Assembly: GCF_042853465.1 (NCBI RefSeq)
Contig: NZ_AP031497.1
Location: 1,488,001-1,552,000 of the forward strand
Length of the DNA stretch: 64,000 bases
DNA from: Simiduia litorea
GTDB taxonomy: Bacteria > Pseudomonadota > Gammaproteobacteria > Pseudomonadales > Cellvibrionaceae
Direction: 5' to 3'
The position numbers were made by a program, and so were the translations under genes. The notes under the pieces were generated by a model. The model was not told where the DNA came from, did no database searches, and worked only from the letters and a program-made list of their open reading frames with translations. Positions 43,140 to 51,485 of this stretch are shown here, piece by piece; position 1 is the stretch's first letter, and every line of letters begins with the position of its first letter.

Positions 43140-43174
43140 CCGTAAAGCTGCCTCGTTAGAAGGGCGGCTTACGG
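43140..43174 (+). other. Hairpin between gap and pyk
   Basis: CCGTAAAGCTGCC pairs with GGCGGCTTACGG over 12 base pairs with one bulged A, around a 10-base loop. There is no T-run, so it looks like an RNA stability or processing element rather than an intrinsic terminator. Transcription may continue from gap into pyk. Confidence 0.55.
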
Positions 43175-43257
43175 ATAAACAGGCGAGGGAGCCTGACGAC
43201 TTAGCGCTAACCACGAACGGTGCGCTCAGTCCATACTCACAGAATTACGGAATAGCT

Positions 43258-44706
43258 ATGTTAAGAAGAACCAAGATTGTTTCTACACTCGGCCCAGCAA
43301 CGGATGATCCAGCAGTACTGGAGCGTTTGATTCTAGCTGGTGTCGATGTCGTGCGTTTAAATTTTTCCCACGGTCAACCCGAGGACCATCAGCTGCGAGC
43401 GGATTTGGTGCGAGAGTTTGCCGCCAAGCACAATCGTCATGTAGCGGTATTGGGTGATTTACAAGGGCCTAAAATTCGAATTGCTCGGTTCAAAACCAGC
43501 AAAATCGAATTAGCCAAAGGCGATAAGTTTTTTCTCGATTCGGAACTAGACACCAACGCTGGCGATCAGAACGGCGTAGGCATTGACTACAAAGAGTTGC
43601 CGGGTGATTCGCGCTCTGGTGATATTTTATTGCTTGACGACGGCCGCGTTGTATTCGAAGTAGATCAAGTGGTTGGCACCCGCATTTTTTGTACCGTCAC
43701 CGTTGGCGGTGCGCTGTCAAATAACAAAGGTATCAATCGCCAAGGTGGTGGGCTTTCGGCGCCGGCCTTGACTGAAAAGGATCATCGGGATATTGAGTTG
43801 GCGGCAAAAATTGGCGTTGACTACTTAGCGGTATCGTTTCCGCGCAAAGCTAGCGATATTCACCGAGCACGTGATCTGTTGATTAAAGCCGGTGGCACGG
43901 CTCGCATAGTGGCAAAAATTGAACGCGCTGAGACCGTATTCGACAAAGATTGCCTAGACGATATTATCTGCGCATCCGATGCCGTGATGGTCGCCCGTGG
44001 TGATTTAGGTGTTGAAATTGGCGATGCTGCGCTTATTGGTGTGCAAAAAGATTTGATTAGTCGCGCTCGCCGCTTAAACAAAGTGGTAATCACAGCAACG
44101 CAAATGATGGAGTCTATGATCAATAGCCCTATGCCCACGCGCGCTGAAGTGTTCGACGTCGCCAACGCGGTATTGGATGGCACCGATGCGGTTATGTTGT
44201 CGGCGGAGACAGCTGCGGGTAAATACCCAATTGAAACGGTTGAGGCGATGGTTCGTGTTATTTTGGGCGCAGAAACGCATCCCAAGGCTAATTCGTCGCT
44301 CGAATCATTCAATATGAGCTTGGCATCGGTTGACCAGTCCATTGCGATTGCGGCAATGTTTGCGGCAACCCGTATGCAGGGCGTAAAAGCCATCATTTGT
44401 ATGACTGAATCTGGTAGTACGCCATTGTTGATGTCTCGTATCAGCTCCGGATTACCCATTTTTGCCTTTAGTCGACAGCTAGAAACGCAGGCGCGTGTGG
44501 CCATGTTTCGCGGTGTACACAGCATTCCCTTCGATAACAAAGAGATTGCCAATGAATTGGTGAATCAAAGCGCTGTCGATGAGTTGAAAAAGCGTGGCAT
44601 TGTGAACGATGGTGACCTGGTAGTTATTACCAAAGGCGATTTCATGAATGTGTTAGGCGGAACTAACACCATGAAAATCGTTAAAGTAGGGCAGGCGGTT
44701 AAGTAA
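43258..44706 (+). CDS. pyk: Pyruvate kinase
   Basis: Pyruvate kinase makes ATP and pyruvate from phosphoenolpyruvate. The 482-residue protein begins RRTKIVSTLGPATDDPAVLERL and has VVRLNFSHG, DLQGPKIRI, LLDDGRVVFEV, RIVAKIERAETV (active-site lysine), VMVARGDLGVEIG and ITATQMMESMI..PTRAEVFDVANAVLDGTDAVMLSAETAAG. It completes the lower glycolytic steps in this cluster. The ATG at 43258 is used. A strong terminator follows. Confidence 0.97.
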   Translation: MLRRTKIVSTLGPATDDPAVLERLILAGVDVVRLNFSHGQPEDHQLRADLVREFAAKHNRHVAVLGDLQGPKIRIARFKTSKIELAKGDKFFLDSELDTNAGDQNGVGIDYKELPGDSRSGDILLLDDGRVVFEVDQVVGTRIFCTVTVGGALSNNKGINRQGGGLSAPALTEKDHRDIELAAKIGVDYLAVSFPRKASDIHRARDLLIKAGGTARIVAKIERAETVFDKDCLDDIICASDAVMVARGDLGVEIGDAALIGVQKDLISRARRLNKVVITATQMMESMINSPMPTRAEVFDVANAVLDGTDAVMLSAETAAGKYPIETVEAMVRVILGAETHPKANSSLESFNMSLASVDQSIAIAAMFAATRMQGVKAIICMTESGSTPLLMSRISSGLPIFAFSRQLETQARVAMFRGVHSIPFDNKEIANELVNQSAVDELKKRGIVNDGDLVVITKGDFMNVLGGTNTMKIVKVGQAVK

Positions 44707-44720
44707 TCGTTTGGGCCTTC

Positions 44721-44750
44721 AGCCGGGCCTTGGCCCGGCTTTCTATTTTT
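44721..44750 (+). terminator. Intrinsic terminator after pyk
   Basis: A GC-rich perfect palindrome (AGCCGGGCC with GGCCCGGCT) is followed by TTCTATTTTT. It ends the gap-pyk transcript. Confidence 0.88.
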
Positions 44751-44836
44751 CGTTAAAGCTATAGAGCGCTGCAGTAGGCGGCGTTGTAAATTGGTTTTAA
44801 ATTACTTGTGATATTTATTTTACTCTGGGGCGATCG

Positions 44837-45838
44837 TTGGCGAAATCAACTATCGATGATGTAGCAGCACTGGCTGGTGTATCTATCAAAACAGTTTCTC
44901 GCGTGGTTAATAGTGAACCAAATGTGCGTGCGGCTACCCGAGAGAAAGTGCAAAAGGCGATCGATAAGTTAGGTTATCACCCGAGCCAATCAGCGCGAAG
45001 CTTAGCGAGTAACCGTTCATACTTAGTGGCATTGTTGTACGACAACCCTTCAGCCAGTTATGTTATCGATGTGCAAAACGGCATATTGGCCGAGTGTCGA
45101 CCAGCCGGTTATGACCTCTTAATTCACCCTTGTGACCATAAAGACCCTGAGTTGGAGCAACAGGTTGTGAGCCTTGTGCGCCAGTCGCGCGTCGATGGTG
45201 TGGTGTTGACCCCGCCTTTGTCCGACCATGAGAATTTAGTGCGGCGCTTGATGGAGCTGCACATTTCGGTGGTGGTTATAGCCCCCGCTCAGGATGCCAT
45301 TCCCTGCTCAAGTGTCATGACCAATGATGAAGAAGCGGCATTTGCGATGACGTCTCGGCTACTTGAAAAGGGCCATAAACGCATTGGTTATATTTTGGGG
45401 CACCCTGATCACAAGGCGATGGCAAATCGTTACCAAGGTTACCAAAAGGCACTAATGTATCAGGGCATCCCGGTTGAAAAGCGTTTGGTAGTGCAAGGTA
45501 TGAACAGTTTTGAATCTGGTTATTATGCGGCCGAAAAACTTCTTCTGTCGGAAAATCCCCCGAGCGCTATTTTTGCCAGCAACGATGATATGGCGGCCGG
45601 TGCGATTAAACTAGCCCATAAACTGGGCAAGAAAATTCCCGGTGACGTAGCCATCGCCGGCTTTGATGACATTCCTGCAGCCGAACAACTGTGGCCAGGT
45701 TTGACTACTGTGCGCCAGCCCATCGTAGAAATGGCGCGACAGGCGGCTCAACTTATGTTGATGCAGCTAAGATCCTCCGAGCCCATCGTGCAGCACCAGC
45801 GCGTTAAATCGACCTTGATTCAGCGCGAGTCGGTGTAA
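44837..45838 (+). CDS. LacI-family transcriptional regulator of the sugar cluster (candidate)
   Basis: The 333-residue protein has the helix-turn-helix STIDDVAALAGVSIKTVSRVVNSEP and a ligand domain (YLVALLYDNPSASYVIDVQNGILAECRPAGYDLLIHP, GVVLTPPLSDHENLV, HKRIGYILGHPDHKAMANRYQGYQKAL, AIFASNDDMAAGAIKLA). Its closest relation in the window is the NagR-type regulator, with which it shares the recognition helix core VS-x-KTVSRV. The start is a TTG at 44837 behind GGGG. Its position at the end of the Entner-Doudoroff cluster makes it the best candidate for binding the TGACAGCGCTGTCA palindromes near zwf; that assignment is an inference. No such palindrome is seen in front of its own gene. Confidence 0.92.
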   Translation: MAKSTIDDVAALAGVSIKTVSRVVNSEPNVRAATREKVQKAIDKLGYHPSQSARSLASNRSYLVALLYDNPSASYVIDVQNGILAECRPAGYDLLIHPCDHKDPELEQQVVSLVRQSRVDGVVLTPPLSDHENLVRRLMELHISVVVIAPAQDAIPCSSVMTNDEEAAFAMTSRLLEKGHKRIGYILGHPDHKAMANRYQGYQKALMYQGIPVEKRLVVQGMNSFESGYYAAEKLLLSENPPSAIFASNDDMAAGAIKLAHKLGKKIPGDVAIAGFDDIPAAEQLWPGLTTVRQPIVEMARQAAQLMLMQLRSSEPIVQHQRVKSTLIQRESV

Positions 45839-45870
45839 AAAGTTTGCGTTAAGTGGAACGGGCTCACCGT

Positions 45871-46212
45871 TTATAGCAGCTCACTATCGTCTAAAAAGTT
45901 GTCTTCTGCCTCTTGTAGGTGGGAGCGCAGCTTTTCCCTGTCTAATAATTTCTGTTGCACTACATTTGGAAGATCGGTGAACAGAATGAGGTTTTTGGAT
46001 ATTAATAAGTGAATTAAATCCTCTGTGATGCGGGCGATATCTTGATCCGATTCAGCCAGTGCGCGCTTGTAGGCGTCCGGTGTCGGCATGGTGGTTTGGG
46101 CTAAAAAGCGTTCAACCTCCGGGTGGCTGGCGCTGAGTTGTTCGCCGGCTTCTTCTGCACTGCCATGCAGGCTTACAATTCGACCGGCAGAATCGCGTTT
46201 AACGTAGGGCAT
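45871..46212 (-). CDS. Hypothetical protein, conserved-looking
   Basis: The 113-residue protein starts MPYVKRDSAGRIVSLHGSAEEAGEQL and is acidic and helical, with no signal peptide or membrane segment. The opening resembles a family of small proteins often (and doubtfully) labelled tryptophan synthase beta-like, for which I know no function. The ATG at 46212 is preferred over an ATG at 46251 that lies in the shared upstream region. It is convergent with the LacI-family gene and divergent from the type I secretion genes, 63 bases from the exporter start. Function not assigned. Confidence 0.8.
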   Translation of the reverse strand: MPYVKRDSAGRIVSLHGSAEEAGEQLSASHPEVERFLAQTTMPTPDAYKRALAESDQDIARITEDLIHLLISKNLILFTDLPNVVQQKLLDREKLRSHLQEAEDNFLDDSELL

Positions 46213-46275
46213 GAGTTGACCTGTGCTGTGGCTTAATAGACTATGCTGCAAATTACAGTCTTACAGAGCATAGCA

Positions 46276-48438
46276 ATGAATTCAGAGGCCTTGGCGGGCG
46301 TTTCTCATGAAAAAAGCCAGCGGCAACATGATCCACTGTTGGATTGCCTACTTTCTTTAGCGAAGCGAGAGCATCGCCAGTGTTCGGCTACCTCGCTCGT
46401 GGCGGGGCTGCCATTGGTGGATAATCGCCTTTCGCCAGACTTGTTCGTGCGTGCCGCCAAGCGCGCGGGGTTATCGGCCAAAGTAGCCAAGCGCACATTA
46501 GATGAAATCCCCTCTTTGGTGCTACCCGTCGTACTGTTACTTGAGGATAACCAAGCGGTTGTTTTACTCAGCCGCGAAGACAGCGGTGATTTACTTTTAC
46601 TCGATACGGCAACCGATGGGCGTGTCACGGTGACTTCGGAAGCGTTGGCTAAATCTTATACGGGCTTTTGTATATTTTGTAAGCCACAGCACCGTTATGA
46701 CGAGCGCACCTTAGAGTTGGCGCGTCATCACGACGGGCATTGGTTCTGGCGGGTGATTGGTAAGTCCTGGCGCATCTATCGCGATGTGTTGGTCGCCTCG
46801 GTTTTGATCAATCTGTTTGCTCTGGCCAACCCACTGTTTGTGATGAACGTGTACGACCGGGTGGTACCAAATGCCGCACTGGAAACACTCTGGGTGTTGG
46901 CAATCGGCGTTATCTTGGTATACGGCTTTGATTTGATTTTAAAGTTGTTGCGTAACTATTTTATCGAGGTGGCGGGGAAGAAAGCCGATGTGCAACTGTC
47001 CGCCTATATTTTCGAGCGCGTACTTGGGGCTCGGTACGAAGAGCATCCGCAATCGGTGGGCGTGTTTGCTAGCCAGTTGCGCGAATTTGAGTCCATTAGA
47101 AGCTTTATTACCAGTTCAACGGTAACGGCATTCGTCGATCTACCCTTCACGCTTTTATTCCTTGTGGTGATCGTATATTTGGCTGGCCCCTTAGTGTTGG
47201 TGCCCCTGAGCGCTATTCCTATTATCTTGTTCTTTTCCTGGTACATGCAACGCAAGCTGGGCTTTGCCGTTGAAGAGACCTATCGCTCATCGGCACAGAA
47301 AAATGCGACCTTGGTGGAAACCCTGACGGCCCTAGAAACGGTGAAATTAATTGGTGCCGAAGGTCGATTGCAGCGCTCGTGGGAAAAGTCAGTCGGGCAT
47401 CTGGCGCAATGGGGCCAGAGGGTCAAACTACTGACATCCACGACCACTGCAGGCGCCGGCATGGTTCAGCAAGTAGCGGGTGTTGTTGTGGTGATTGTGG
47501 GTGTGTATCAGATTGCCGAGCGCGATCTCACCATGGGTGGCCTAATTGCCTGCGTGATGTTAGCGGCAAGGGCAATGGCGCCCATGGCGCAGGTGTCTGG
47601 GTTGATGGTGAATTTTCACCAAACCAAAACGGCCTTGGAATCGCTTGATGCCATCGTCAATAAACCCCAGGAGCGAGACGATGAAAAGCCTTTTGTGGCG
47701 CGCTCGCAGTTAAAAGGAAAAATCACCTTTGATAAAGTGACCTTTTCCTACCCGGGCGAAAAACAAACAGCGGTTGAGCAGGTTAGTTTCACGATTGATG
47801 CGGGTGAACATGTCGCCATTATTGGGCGCATAGGTTCAGGTAAAACAACGCTGCAAAAGTTGATGACCGGTTTATATCGGCCGACACAGGGTGCGGTGTT
47901 GATTGATGGTGTCGACCAAAGTCAAATCGATCCAGCGGATTTACGCGCGCATATTGGCTCAGTCCCACAGGATGTCACGTTATTTTTTGGCTCGGTGCGG
48001 GACAATATTTTATACGGCAACCCCTTAGCAACCGATGACGATGTAATTCGCGCGGCGGAAATAAGCGGTGTATCTGAGTTTGTGAATGCCCATCCCAATG
48101 GCTTGGATCGGCAGGTTGGCGAGCGCGGTGCTGCGTTGTCTGGCGGTCAGCGCCAAAGTATTGCCATCGCGCGCGCGGTGCTCAATCAGCCGCCCATTTA
48201 TATTTTGGACGAACCCAGCACGGCGATGGACAATAGTACCGAGGAGCGTTTAAAGCGGCACCTTACGCAAACCTGCGATGGTAAAACCTTAATCGTCGTA
48301 ACCCATAAAACGTCGCTCTTAACCTTGGTTGATCGCATTATTGTGTTAGATCAAGGTAGATTAATTGCCGATGGGCCTAAAGAATCTGTGCTTGAAGCAC
48401 TCAAAAAGGGGCAGCTTCGTGTTTCACCCGCTCACTAA
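46276..48438 (+). CDS. Type I secretion ABC transporter, LapB-like
   Basis: The 720-residue protein is the inner-membrane ATPase of a type I secretion system. The N-terminal 130 residues form a C39-like domain (LLDCLLSLAKREHRQCSATSLVAGLPLVD) that lacks the usual peptidase active-site context, as in exporters of RTX adhesins. About six membrane segments follow (FALANPLFVMNVYDRVVPNAALETLWVLAIGVILVYGFD onwards). The ATPase has Walker A IGRIGSGKTTLQKLM, signature LSGGQRQSIAIARAV and Walker B IYILDEPSTAMD. The ATG at 46276 is chosen over one at 46243. It is followed, with a 20-bp overlap, by the fusion protein gene, and shares the locus with a TolC-like gene and the giant adhesin. Confidence 0.94.
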   Translation: MNSEALAGVSHEKSQRQHDPLLDCLLSLAKREHRQCSATSLVAGLPLVDNRLSPDLFVRAAKRAGLSAKVAKRTLDEIPSLVLPVVLLLEDNQAVVLLSREDSGDLLLLDTATDGRVTVTSEALAKSYTGFCIFCKPQHRYDERTLELARHHDGHWFWRVIGKSWRIYRDVLVASVLINLFALANPLFVMNVYDRVVPNAALETLWVLAIGVILVYGFDLILKLLRNYFIEVAGKKADVQLSAYIFERVLGARYEEHPQSVGVFASQLREFESIRSFITSSTVTAFVDLPFTLLFLVVIVYLAGPLVLVPLSAIPIILFFSWYMQRKLGFAVEETYRSSAQKNATLVETLTALETVKLIGAEGRLQRSWEKSVGHLAQWGQRVKLLTSTTTAGAGMVQQVAGVVVVIVGVYQIAERDLTMGGLIACVMLAARAMAPMAQVSGLMVNFHQTKTALESLDAIVNKPQERDDEKPFVARSQLKGKITFDKVTFSYPGEKQTAVEQVSFTIDAGEHVAIIGRIGSGKTTLQKLMTGLYRPTQGAVLIDGVDQSQIDPADLRAHIGSVPQDVTLFFGSVRDNILYGNPLATDDDVIRAAEISGVSEFVNAHPNGLDRQVGERGAALSGGQRQSIAIARAVLNQPPIYILDEPSTAMDNSTEERLKRHLTQTCDGKTLIVVTHKTSLLTLVDRIIVLDQGRLIADGPKESVLEALKKGQLRVSPAH

Positions 48439-49795
48439 ATGGCGTCAATATGTAGGCTCGGCTGATGATCCTGTAGAAAGGCCGCACTTTGACGATGACT
48501 TGGATTACATGTCGTCTTCTGCCGCAGCTGTATTGCAACAGTCTCCCCGCGGTGGGCAGGCCTTGCTCTGGGCCGTAGCGGTTTTTTTTGTGGTCATTTT
48601 ATTATGGGCCAGCTTCGCATCTATCGATGAATTCACCCGTGGCGAAGGGCGGGTTATTCCGTCGCAAAAACTGCAGGTTATTCAGAATTTGGAGGGCGGT
48701 ATTGTTCAGGAGTTATTTGTTCGTGAAGGTCAGGTGGTGACCCGAGATCAACCTTTGTTGCGTATCGATGATACCTTATTTAATTCATCGCTCCTTGAAA
48801 CGGATGTAACGCTCGATCAATTGACCGCAAAAGTGGTTCGGTTGGAGGCTGAGGCCGCTGGTCGAGATTTTTCACCTGACAGTATCAAAGATGTTGACGA
48901 GCAATTTGTCGCGCAAGAATTTGCCTTATTTACTTCGCGTAAATTAGAGCGCCAAACGGGTGAGTCGGTATTTCGCGAGCAGGCGACACAAAAACAACAG
49001 GAGCTCAACGAGCTAGTGGCGCGGGAGCGGCAGATAGCGCGCAGTTATAAGTTATTGGAATCCGAGCTAGAGCTGACCCGGCCTTTGGTTCAGGACGGTG
49101 CTGTGTCTGAGGTTGAAATGTTGCGCTTAGAGAGGCAGGCGAACGACCTACTCGGTGAGCTTGAGAGTGCTCAACTCGGCATCCCTCGGGCGCAAGCTGG
49201 CCTAGATGAGGTAAGAGAAAAGTTGGCGGCTTCACAGCTTGCTTTTCAGTCAGAAGTGCAAAAGGAATTGGCTGACGTTAAAGGTGAATTATCGCGCCAG
49301 TTGCAGTCCAGCAAGGCGGCTGAAGATCGAGTTAAGCGCACGCTGGTAAGGTCCCCTGTGGCCGGTACCGTTAAGCAAATGTTGGTGGATACCATTGGCG
49401 GAGTGATACGCCCGGGCATGGATATTGTTGAAATTGTTCCCAATGAAGATAAGTTGTTGGTTGAGGCTCGTGTACGGCCGGCTGATATTGCCTTTATAAC
49501 GCCTGGCCAGGTCGCCAACGTCAAAGTCACCGCCTACGACTTTGCCATCCACGGTGGACTAGAAGGCAATGTAGTCCAGATCAGCCCAGATACCATTGTC
49601 GATGAGGAGGGTAATAGCTATTACCTTGTTCGAATCGAAACGGGTTCGGCATATCTTGGCGATGCGGCTAATCCGCTGCCTATTATTCCCGGTATGGTGG
49701 TCAGTGTTGATATTTTGACTGGCGAGAAGACCATACTCGATTATCTGCTCAAACCGATTCTCAAAACGAAGCAGTTAGCCCTCCGTGAGCGCTGA
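48419..49795 (+). CDS. Type I secretion membrane fusion protein, LapC/HlyD-like
   Basis: The 458-residue protein links the ABC exporter to the outer-membrane channel. One membrane segment (LLWAVAVFFVVILLWASFASI, about residues 50-70) follows a short cytoplasmic N-terminus. A lipoyl/barrel-sandwich half (GEGRVIPSQKLQVIQNLEGGIVQELFVREGQVV), a long coiled coil and the second half (RSPVAGTVKQMLVDTIGGVIRPGMDIVEIVP) complete the HlyD layout. I place the start at the GTG at 48419, because AAAGGGG lies at correct spacing and the N-terminus then reads FHPLTKWRQYV; the upstream ATG at 48365 lies inside the exporter gene. The 20-bp overlap suggests translational coupling. Confidence 0.92.
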   Translation: MFHPLTKWRQYVGSADDPVERPHFDDDLDYMSSSAAAVLQQSPRGGQALLWAVAVFFVVILLWASFASIDEFTRGEGRVIPSQKLQVIQNLEGGIVQELFVREGQVVTRDQPLLRIDDTLFNSSLLETDVTLDQLTAKVVRLEAEAAGRDFSPDSIKDVDEQFVAQEFALFTSRKLERQTGESVFREQATQKQQELNELVARERQIARSYKLLESELELTRPLVQDGAVSEVEMLRLERQANDLLGELESAQLGIPRAQAGLDEVREKLAASQLAFQSEVQKELADVKGELSRQLQSSKAAEDRVKRTLVRSPVAGTVKQMLVDTIGGVIRPGMDIVEIVPNEDKLLVEARVRPADIAFITPGQVANVKVTAYDFAIHGGLEGNVVQISPDTIVDEEGNSYYLVRIETGSAYLGDAANPLPIIPGMVVSVDILTGEKTILDYLLKPILKTKQLALRER

Positions 49796-50117
49796 TAGTG
49801 CATAAGCGTCTACCTCTTTTAGAACTTTTTTGCCTGCGTTGTCTCTAATATCGGTATTATTGTCATATGCTTGGCGGGTTATGCCCTATTTTTGGCGCTT
49901 AATTCCCTGCACAATGGCAAAATGCACGCTTTTATAACGAACTTTTGTGGTACAGGCGTACCTTTATGGTCATCAGTTAGACCGCTCAGTTATTCGTTTT
50001 TACACTTTAAGAAGTTTTTATTAGGTCATTATTGCCTTTTCTCAGTCGTAAATGTGGAATGTCTCACATTTGTCTTCCGCAATAGTGTGTTGAAGGATCA
50101 AGGAGTTATTGGAATTC
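49796..50117. other. Intergenic region before the TolC-like gene
   Basis: These 322 bases are AT-rich with several T-runs. A hairpin (AAATGTG with CACATTT, about 50049-50070) and an AAGGAG ribosome binding site (50099-50104) are visible. A frame at 49871-50131 has no coding character. The region probably holds a second promoter serving the outer-membrane channel and the adhesin, but no hexamer pair is strong enough to name. Confidence 0.5.
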
Positions 50118-51401
50118 ATGAAGTTCACTAGATCGCTACTTATTGGCTTGCCTTTACTAGGCGCAGCTACGTTTGTTCACGCACTGTCTCTAGAAGACGC
50201 GGTTCGACAGGCTCTCGAATCTCATCCAGAGGTGTTGGCTGCGCAGCATGAGTTAGATTCCCGCAAAGCCGAGGTGAGCCTAGCCAAGGCTGGTTATCTG
50301 CCAAGGGTCGATGTCACTGCCGGTGTGGGCTACGAGGAAACGCGCAATCCGTCTACCTTAGATGAAACTGTCTCTTTAGATCGAAACGAATTGTCCCTGC
50401 AAGCGCGCCAGATGGTCTTCGATGGTTTTGCGACGTCGGAAGAAGTAAATCGTCAGCGCGCCCGCGTCGATAGCGCCAGTTACCAGGCCTTGGCGTCAAC
50501 TGACAATGTCACCCTTCGCGCTGCAGAGGTGTACCTCAACTTGCTGCGCCAAGTGGATTTGCTCCAGTTGGCTAAAGATAGCTTGAAGGAACACCAAAAT
50601 ATCTACGATCAAATGGTGCTACGCAATCGCTCAGGAGTTGGCAGCAAAGCCGATCTTGATCAGATTTCCGCACGTTTAGCCTTGGCCAATAGCAATTTAG
50701 TGGTGGCAGAGAACAATCTGCTCGATGCGCGCACTAACTTCTATCGCGTCGTTGGGTTTTTACCCGATACCAAAACGATGGCCATGCCGAATCAAGTAGT
50801 GCAGTTGCCCGCGGATATGGAGGCAGCCGTGGGTGAGGCCTCGGAGCGTCATCCCACTCTGCTCGCCGCTGTTGCCGATGTGAGTGCCGCGCAAGCTCAA
50901 TATGAGGCTGCGGGCAGTAATTACTGGCCGACCCTGCAACTAGAGGCGGATAAGAACATCGACAATAATATTGGCGGTGTTGAAGGTAGAGACGAGGATT
51001 TGGTTGTTGCTTTGCGTTTGCGCTATAACCTTTACAACGGCGGTGCGGATAAGGCTCGTCGCGGTCAAACTGCCTACTTGCTGGAAGAGGCCCGTGAAAT
51101 TCGCAACAACACACACCGTCAAGTGATTGAAAGTATGCGTTTGTCTTGGAGTAACTACGAGGCGGTAAGCAATCAACTGCGTTACTTGCAAGAGCATGTA
51201 CGCGCTGCGACTAGCACCAAAAAGGCCTATCAGCAGCAGTTCAACATAGGTCGTCGCACCTTATTGGATTTGTTGAACACGGAAAATGAGCTGGTGGATT
51301 CCAAGCGCTCATTGATTGGGGCCAATTATGATCGCTTATTTGCCCAATACCGTATTTTGAATGCAAAGGGCGATCTTACTGCCTATTTAAGTGGCAAATA
51401 G
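50118..51401 (+). CDS. Outer-membrane efflux channel, TolC/LapE-like
   Basis: The 427-residue protein has a signal peptide (MKFTRSLLIGLPLLGAATFVHA) and the duplicated TolC-type repeats: LSLEDAVRQALESHPEVLAAQHELDSRKAEVSLAKAGYLPRVDV in the first half and ERHPTLLAAVADVSAAQAQYEAAGSNYWPTLQLEA in the second. Long helices and an NGGADKARRGQTAYLLEEAREI segment complete the trimeric channel. It is of the TIGR01844-like type I secretion group. The ATG at 50118 follows AAGGAG. It lies between the exporter genes and the adhesin it should release. Confidence 0.93.
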   Translation: MKFTRSLLIGLPLLGAATFVHALSLEDAVRQALESHPEVLAAQHELDSRKAEVSLAKAGYLPRVDVTAGVGYEETRNPSTLDETVSLDRNELSLQARQMVFDGFATSEEVNRQRARVDSASYQALASTDNVTLRAAEVYLNLLRQVDLLQLAKDSLKEHQNIYDQMVLRNRSGVGSKADLDQISARLALANSNLVVAENNLLDARTNFYRVVGFLPDTKTMAMPNQVVQLPADMEAAVGEASERHPTLLAAVADVSAAQAQYEAAGSNYWPTLQLEADKNIDNNIGGVEGRDEDLVVALRLRYNLYNGGADKARRGQTAYLLEEAREIRNNTHRQVIESMRLSWSNYEAVSNQLRYLQEHVRAATSTKKAYQQQFNIGRRTLLDLLNTENELVDSKRSLIGANYDRLFAQYRILNAKGDLTAYLSGK

Positions 51402-51424
51402 CCACTAAACTGTAAGGATACCCT

Positions 51425-51468
51425 GCCGACCTAACGTCGGCGTACTGGGGGCGAGCCCCCTTTGATTT
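51425..51468 (+). terminator. Hairpin pair between the TolC-like gene and the adhesin
   Basis: GCCGAC/GTCGGC (51425-51441, 5-base loop) is followed by GGGGG/CCCCC (51447-51460) and then TTTGATTT. It resembles a weak intrinsic terminator. Because the adhesin starts 18 bases later, with no other promoter space, it may act as an attenuator that sets the ratio of channel to adhesin transcript. Confidence 0.5.
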
Positions 51469-51485
51469 AGTAGTTTGAGGTAAGC

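Noticed and set aside
49871..50131. 86-codon frame before the TolC-like gene
   Set aside because: It runs through the ribosome binding site and start of the channel gene, has no ribosome site of its own and no recognisable domain. Treated as noncoding.
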